Part shown: piece by piece, positions 21,483-25,725 of the stretch
Layout: the number at the start of each line of letters is the position of its first letter
Position numbering within the stretch: position 1 is the stretch's first letter
Assembly: GCA_943913905.1 (NCBI GenBank)
Contig: CALTZZ010000016.1
Span: 1 to 25,725 of the forward strand
Reading direction: 5' to 3'
DNA from: an uncultured Dermabacteraceae bacterium
GTDB lineage: Bacteria; Actinomycetota; Actinomycetes; Actinomycetales; Dermabacteraceae
DNA length: 25,725 nucleotides
Notes under the pieces: model-generated
What the model was told of the DNA's origin: nothing
Seen by the model: only the letters and a program-made list of their open reading frames with translations
The model's database searches: none
Translations under genes and position numbers: made by a program

Positions 21483-24443
21483 CTAGCGCCCGGTCAGGTT
21501 CCAGGCATCTTCGGATTCCTCGTCATCTTCGTCCCAGTAATTCTCGCTCACGTGCCGATCCGAGTGGTCCAGTGGGTCGCTCTCGTACCGATCGTGGTGA
21601 GGCTCCGACGCCTGCTGGGATCCCGCAGTGTGGTCCTCCGCCACCTCGGCCGCACTATCAAAAGGGGCTGCGTTCGCTGCTCCGTTTCCGTCGGCCCCTG
21701 CCGATGCTGACTCGTCTTCATACAGGTCCGTGTCTTCGCCCTTGATGCGAGCGATCGCGCGGCCCAGGTCTTCGGGGCGAACCAGCACGTCGCGTGCCTT
21801 GGAGCCTTCACTCGGGCCCACGATTTCGCGCGATTCGAGGAGGTCCATGAGGCGCCCGGCCTTCGCGAAGCCCACGCGGAGCTTGCGCTGGAGCATCGAG
21901 GTTGACCCGAACTGGGTTGTAACCACGAGCTCGGTGGCCTGGAGCAGAACGTCCATGTCACCGCCGATGTCGTCGTCAATCTGCTTCTTCGCGGCAACCT
22001 GCTGAACGTCTTCGCGATAGTTCGGCTTCATCTGAGCCTTCACATGGTCCACGACCTTGTGAATCTCAGACTCGTTCACCCACGCCCCCTGAACACGCAT
22101 GGCTTTCGCCTTGCCCATCGGGTGGAACAGGGCATCGCCCTGACCAATCAGCTTCTCTGCACCTGGCGTATCGAGGATCACGCGCGAGTCTTGCAAGGAG
22201 CTCGTGGCGAAGGCGAGCCGCGAGGGCACGTTCGCTTTGATAATGCCGGTCACAACATCGACCGACGGACGCTGGGTGGCGAGCACGAGGTGAATTCCTG
22301 CCGCACGGGCGAGCTGCGTGATTCGTTGAATCGAGCCTTCCACGTCGCGCGGCGCCACCATCATCAGGTCAGCGAGCTCGTCGACAACCACGAGCAGGTA
22401 CGGGTACGGAGCGACTTTGCGTTCGCTGCCCGGCGGCGGCGTAACCTGACCAGCCCGCACTGCCTTATTGAAGTCGTCGATGTGCTTGAACCCGTACAGT
22501 GCGAGGTCGTCGTAGCGCACATCCATTTCCTTCACGACCCATTCGAGAGCCTCAGCGGCCTTCTTCGGGTTCGTGATGATCGGTGTAATGAGGTGCGGGA
22601 TACCTTCGTAGATCGTGAGTTCCACGCGCTTTGGATCCACGAGCACCATGCGAACCTCATCGGGCGTGGCACGCATGAGGATCGAGGTAATCATCGAGTT
22701 CACGAAGCTCGACTTACCGGCACCGGTCGCGCCTGCCACCAGCAGGTGGGGCATCTTCGCGAGGTTGGCAATCACATAACCGCCCTCGACGTCCTTGCCG
22801 ATACCCATCACCATGGGGTGTTCGTTGCCGCGGGCCACACCCGAGCGCAGCACGTCACCCAGCGCCACGGTCTCTCGGTCGGCGTTCGGGATCTCGATGC
22901 CGATCGCCTTCTTGCCCGGAATCGGGGAAAGAATGCGCACGTCGGCACTCGCGACCGCATACGCGATGTTGTTGGACAGCGCGGTAACCTTCTCGACCTT
23001 GGTTCCGGGGCCCAGCTCAATCTCATACCTGGTCACCGTCGGCCCGCGTGAGAAGCCCACGACCTCGGCGTTGACGCCAAACTGGTCGAATACTTCACCA
23101 AGGGCCGCGACGACCCGATCGTTCGCCTCAGACCGTGCCTTTGCGGGCGGTCCTTCGAGCAGGAAATTCGACTCGGGCAGCATGTAGACGATGTCGCCGC
23201 CCAGCTCCAGCTGCTCACCTGCACGGGGAAGATCGCCGGCAGGCGGCGGAACCAGATCACTCTTCGTATCGGGGACGGCCTTGGAGCCACCTTTCGCGCT
23301 CGCCGACGGCATCGCAGCCGTAGGTGTCGTGCCAATAGCCTGCGTCTCGTCCTCGTTCCCGGGAAAGACCTTCGGGCGCGAATTCTCTGCCTCAATGTAG
23401 TCGTAAGGCTCGTCAGCGCTTTTCGCGCTGAGCTTCTCGGTTGCGGGCTCATCCAAAGCAGGCGGCAGATCCGCCTTCTTCTTTTTACCTCGCTTAGAGG
23501 GCAACTTCGTGGTGGCATCCTCGCGGTCAGCCTCCGCACCCTGGCGGTACGCTGCGTCACCGTCGTAGCCGAAGTCATCGTGGTCGCGCGCATCGTCGTC
23601 CTTCGCAGAACGTCGTTTGCGTCGCAGCAGCGAACTGGCCTTTGCCGGTTCCGCACTCTCGCCGTCCTGCCCCTCGACGGGGCGTACGCGGCGGTGCAGC
23701 CCGAACTGCTCACGCTCTTCCTCTTCGCGCTCACCGCGACCCACCAGTGCGTCATAGCTGGCACGCAGAGACGAGACAATGTCCTTGACCGGAGTCGCCG
23801 TCAACACCAGAACCGCGAAAAACACCAGGAGTGCCGCCACGATAATGACGACCCAGCTCGGGACCAGCGCCACGAGCGGCGCCGCCACCAGGTAGCCGAG
23901 TACTCCCCCACCCAGAGCCAAGGCGTCAATGCCATCTGCAGGCGCCGGCATCCGCGCACTCACGCTCGCGATCGCGCAGAGCGCCGCGATCATCAACAGG
24001 ATGCCCGCACCGAGTCGCGTATTCGCATGCACCAGATCGGGCCGGCGGAACATCCGCACCGCCCAACCGCCCAGCAGCAGCGGCATAACGATCGACATCA
24101 CGCCAAACGTGCCCGCCGCCACCGTGTGCACCGCGCCGAACCCGAACGCGCGGACCTGGAACCATTCGGGAACCATGATGAGCACTGCGATGATCGCCAG
24201 GAAAAGGGCGTAGCCGTCGCGTCGGTCCTCGTAGGCAACCTCCCAGCGAGCGATGCCTACACCGCGGACGAAACCACCGACCGCGCGAGCCGTGCCTAAG
24301 TAGCCCATCCGCACTGCGCGGAAGGGAAGTGGAAGCGCCGATGGATCGTTCGCGCGTGGATCTTTCGTACGCGACGTGCCCGAGGTTGCGCCTCGGGACG
24401 TTCCTTTCGACGCACGTGCGGGGGAAGACGTACGTGCAGCCAT
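21483..24443 (-). CDS. ftsK: DNA translocase FtsK/SpoIIIE
   Basis: A 986-residue septal DNA pump that clears and aligns chromosome termini. A basic N-terminus (1-75) leads into four or five membrane segments (about 78-225). An acidic, charged linker follows (about 235-430). The RecA-like motor has Walker A GATGAGKS (571-578, K577) and Walker B LVVVDELADL (D688). The C-terminal gamma winged helix (about 825-885, ELVVTTQFGSTSMLQRKLRVGFAKAGRLMDLLE) recognises KOPS-like DNA sequences. A roughly 100-residue acidic, His-rich tail beyond gamma is unusual. The ATG at 24443 has no Shine-Dalgarno sequence but has TAGATT exactly six bases upstream. pgsA follows after 20 bases. Confidence 0.96.
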   Translation of the reverse strand: MAARTSSPARASKGTSRGATSGTSRTKDPRANDPSALPLPFRAVRMGYLGTARAVGGFVRGVGIARWEVAYEDRRDGYALFLAIIAVLIMVPEWFQVRAFGFGAVHTVAAGTFGVMSIVMPLLLGGWAVRMFRRPDLVHANTRLGAGILLMIAALCAIASVSARMPAPADGIDALALGGGVLGYLVAAPLVALVPSWVVIIVAALLVFFAVLVLTATPVKDIVSSLRASYDALVGRGEREEEEREQFGLHRRVRPVEGQDGESAEPAKASSLLRRKRRSAKDDDARDHDDFGYDGDAAYRQGAEADREDATTKLPSKRGKKKKADLPPALDEPATEKLSAKSADEPYDYIEAENSRPKVFPGNEDETQAIGTTPTAAMPSASAKGGSKAVPDTKSDLVPPPAGDLPRAGEQLELGGDIVYMLPESNFLLEGPPAKARSEANDRVVAALGEVFDQFGVNAEVVGFSRGPTVTRYEIELGPGTKVEKVTALSNNIAYAVASADVRILSPIPGKKAIGIEIPNADRETVALGDVLRSGVARGNEHPMVMGIGKDVEGGYVIANLAKMPHLLVAGATGAGKSSFVNSMITSILMRATPDEVRMVLVDPKRVELTIYEGIPHLITPIITNPKKAAEALEWVVKEMDVRYDDLALYGFKHIDDFNKAVRAGQVTPPPGSERKVAPYPYLLVVVDELADLMMVAPRDVEGSIQRITQLARAAGIHLVLATQRPSVDVVTGIIKANVPSRLAFATSSLQDSRVILDTPGAEKLIGQGDALFHPMGKAKAMRVQGAWVNESEIHKVVDHVKAQMKPNYREDVQQVAAKKQIDDDIGGDMDVLLQATELVVTTQFGSTSMLQRKLRVGFAKAGRLMDLLESREIVGPSEGSKARDVLVRPEDLGRAIARIKGEDTDLYEDESASAGADGNGAANAAPFDSAAEVAEDHTAGSQQASEPHHDRYESDPLDHSDRHVSENYWDEDDEESEDAWNLTGR

Positions 24444-24449
24444 ACTCTC

Positions 24450-24455
24450 AATCTA
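24450..24455 (-). promoter_or_regulatory. -10 hexamer of leaderless ftsK
   Basis: TAGATT on the minus strand ends six bases before the ATG at 24443. Together with the hairpin at 24480-24517 it indicates that ftsK starts its own transcript rather than depending on RNase J readthrough. Confidence 0.55.
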
Positions 24456-24479
24456 CCTGCGATCCCGGCCGAATAGGAG

Positions 24480-24517
24480 GAGGCCCTGCCGCGGAAAAGT
24501 TCACACGGCAGGGCCTC
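24480..24517 (-). terminator. Terminator hairpin after RNase J
   Basis: GAGGCCCTGCCG (24480-24491) and CGGCAGGGCCTC (24506-24517) form a perfect 12-bp stem with a 14-base loop, 20 bases after the RNase J stop. No T tract follows. It separates RNase J from ftsK. Confidence 0.7.
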
Positions 24518-24537
24518 GCGTCAGGTCACGGGCAGTT

Positions 24538-25725
24538 TTACGCCTCAACAACGACCGGAACGATCATCGGGCGACGGCGCAAACGCTGGCTCGCAAAGCG
24601 CCCCACCACGCGGCGCATGGCCTGCTGCAGCTGGTAAGCGTCGTGTCCACGCTCGTCTTCGATCGCCTTCTGCAGGGCCTTCTCAATCTCCGGCTTGATG
24701 CGTTCAAACACTTCGGCGTCTTCTGCAATGCCGCGCGAGTGCAGCTCGGGGCCCGCCACGATTTCGCCTTTCTCGGTATCAACGACCGCGAAGATCGAAA
24801 TGAACCCTTCTTCCGCCAGCGTGCGGCGATCCTTCAGGTCCGTTTCGCTCACGCCGCCCACGCTCGACCCGTCGACGTAGACGTAACCGACTGGAACTTC
24901 GCCAACAATCTTGGCGACTCCGTCTTTGAGGTCCACAACGTAGCCGTCTTGCGCGAGGATCACGTTTTCTCGCGGCACGCCGGACGACTCCGCAATCTTG
25001 CCGTTCGCAATCAGGTGGCGCACCTCGCCGTGAACAGGCATGACGTTCTTCGGTTTGAGGATGTTGTAGCAATAGAGCAGTTCACCCTCGCTCGCATGGC
25101 CGGAGACGTGAACGCGCGCGCTCGCTTGGTGCACGACCTCGGCCCCCAGCTCCATGAGGCCGTTGACCACTCGGAATACGTCGTTCTCATTACCGGGGAT
25201 GAGGGAGGAGGCGAGGATGACGACGTCGCCTTCGCCCACCTCGACGCGGTGGTTTCCGTTGGCCATGCGTCCGAGCGCAGCCATCGGCTCCCCCTGCGAA
25301 CCGGTGCACATAAACACCACTTCGTCGTCGGGAAGGTGATCGGCCTTCTTCACGTCAATCACGGTGTCGTCTGGAACGTGAAGGTAGCCCATCTCCGAGG
25401 CGATTCCCATGTTGCGCACCATGGAGCGGCCCACGAACGCGACCTTGCGATTGTGTGCAACAGCAGCATCGAGCACCTGCTGCACGCGGTGAACGTGGCT
25501 CGAGAAGCTAGCCACAACGACCTTCTGAGAGGAGCGGCCGATGATCCTGTCCAGCACGGGCCCGATCTCGCGTTCCTTCACGGTGAACCCTGGGACCTCA
25601 GCGTTCGTGGAATCCACGAGGAACAGGTCCACCCCCTGTTCACCGAGACGAGCAAAGGCCCGCAGGTCCGTGAGGCGGCCATCGAGCGGCAACTGGTCCA
25701 TCTTGAAGTCGCCCGTGTGCAGCAC
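24538..25725 (-). CDS. rnj: Ribonuclease J, C-terminal part (cut by window edge)
   Basis: The last 395 or so codons of RNase J, a metallo-beta-lactamase/beta-CASP nuclease with endo- and 5'-3' exonuclease activity in mRNA decay and rRNA maturation. Visible motifs are LHTGDFKMDQLP at the edge (an active-site strand of the lactamase fold), the beta-CASP region with VVASFSSHVHRVQQ and FMCTGSQGEPMAAL, HVSGHASEGEL with a metal-binding His, and MPVHGEVRHL. The C-terminal RNase J domain follows, ending RRRPMIVPVVVEA. Full-length family members have about 560 residues, so roughly 165 N-terminal residues, including the HxHxDH motif, lie beyond 25725. dapA usually precedes it in actinobacteria; that cannot be seen here. 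Confidence 0.95.
   Translation of the reverse strand: MLHTGDFKMDQLPLDGRLTDLRAFARLGEQGVDLFLVDSTNAEVPGFTVKEREIGPVLDRIIGRSSQKVVVASFSSHVHRVQQVLDAAVAHNRKVAFVGRSMVRNMGIASEMGYLHVPDDTVIDVKKADHLPDDEVVFMCTGSQGEPMAALGRMANGNHRVEVGEGDVVILASSLIPGNENDVFRVVNGLMELGAEVVHQASARVHVSGHASEGELLYCYNILKPKNVMPVHGEVRHLIANGKIAESSGVPRENVILAQDGYVVDLKDGVAKIVGEVPVGYVYVDGSSVGGVSETDLKDRRTLAEEGFISIFAVVDTEKGEIVAGPELHSRGIAEDAEVFERIKPEIEKALQKAIEDERGHDAYQLQQAMRRVVGRFASQRLRRRPMIVPVVVEA

Noticed and set aside
22044..23051. 335-codon plus-strand open frame opposite ftsK
   Set aside because: Antisense to the conserved FtsK motor domain; the His/Arg/Val-rich composition is that of a complementary-strand shadow.
1..25725. Mobile element, prophage, CRISPR array, tRNA or restriction/defence island
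   Set aside because: No transposase, integrase, repeat-spacer pattern, tRNA-like fold or defence protein was recognised; gene order is that of a conserved actinobacterial chromosome.

Overview
The window is a block of core chromosome from a high-GC actinobacterium. I infer Actinomycetia, possibly Actinomycetales or Micrococcales; the genus cannot be read from sequence alone. Supporting signs are the clgR-DUF3046-recA-recX-miaB order, the nrdR / LysM / lexA block, LexA boxes of the TCGAAC-N4-GTTCGA type, a SAV_6107-type HEPN gene beside dinB, DUF3040, and many leaderless starts. I see no prophage, insertion sequence, CRISPR array, rRNA or tRNA, and no gene-free stretch longer than 300 bases.

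Layout, left to right. 1-189 is the intergenic region beyond DUF3040; in related genomes mraZ and the division/cell-wall cluster follow, outside this window. 190-2431 (minus strand) holds a HEPN-family gene, dinB, a possible 31-residue membrane peptide and DUF3040. 2555-3385 (plus) is a spermidine-synthase-like methyltransferase fold protein, facing a cold-shock gene (3437-3640, minus). A PAC2-family gene (3767-4696, minus) diverges from helR (4840-7101, plus). nrdR and a LysM membrane protein (minus) diverge from lexA (plus), which faces dinG (minus). hflX (minus) diverges from an RsmC-like methyltransferase (plus), which faces dapF and miaA (minus). miaA diverges from a YbjN-family gene (plus). 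The right third is a long minus-strand series: RNase J (cut by the window edge), ftsK, pgsA, cinA, clgR, DUF3046, recA, recX, miaB.

Functional themes. Much of the window is DNA-damage response: recA, recX, lexA, a probable SOS division inhibitor (LysM), dinB and dinG. Two regulatory layers are readable: LexA boxes at lexA/LysM and recA, and a separate element (TGTCTCAC-N8-TAnnnT) before recA and before the HEPN-dinB pair. The latter resembles the LexA-independent, PafBC-dependent damage promoter known from mycobacteria. An 18-bp core of it is identical at recA and in the lexA/LysM intergenic region.

Six genes (spermidine-synthase-like, nrdR, dinG, the RsmC-like methyltransferase, dapF, ftsK) have no clear Shine-Dalgarno sequence. 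Each instead has a TAnnnT -10 hexamer exactly six bases before the start codon, the signature of leaderless mRNA; this also fixed three start choices. I found no clearly novel multi-gene system. The most interesting material is regulatory.
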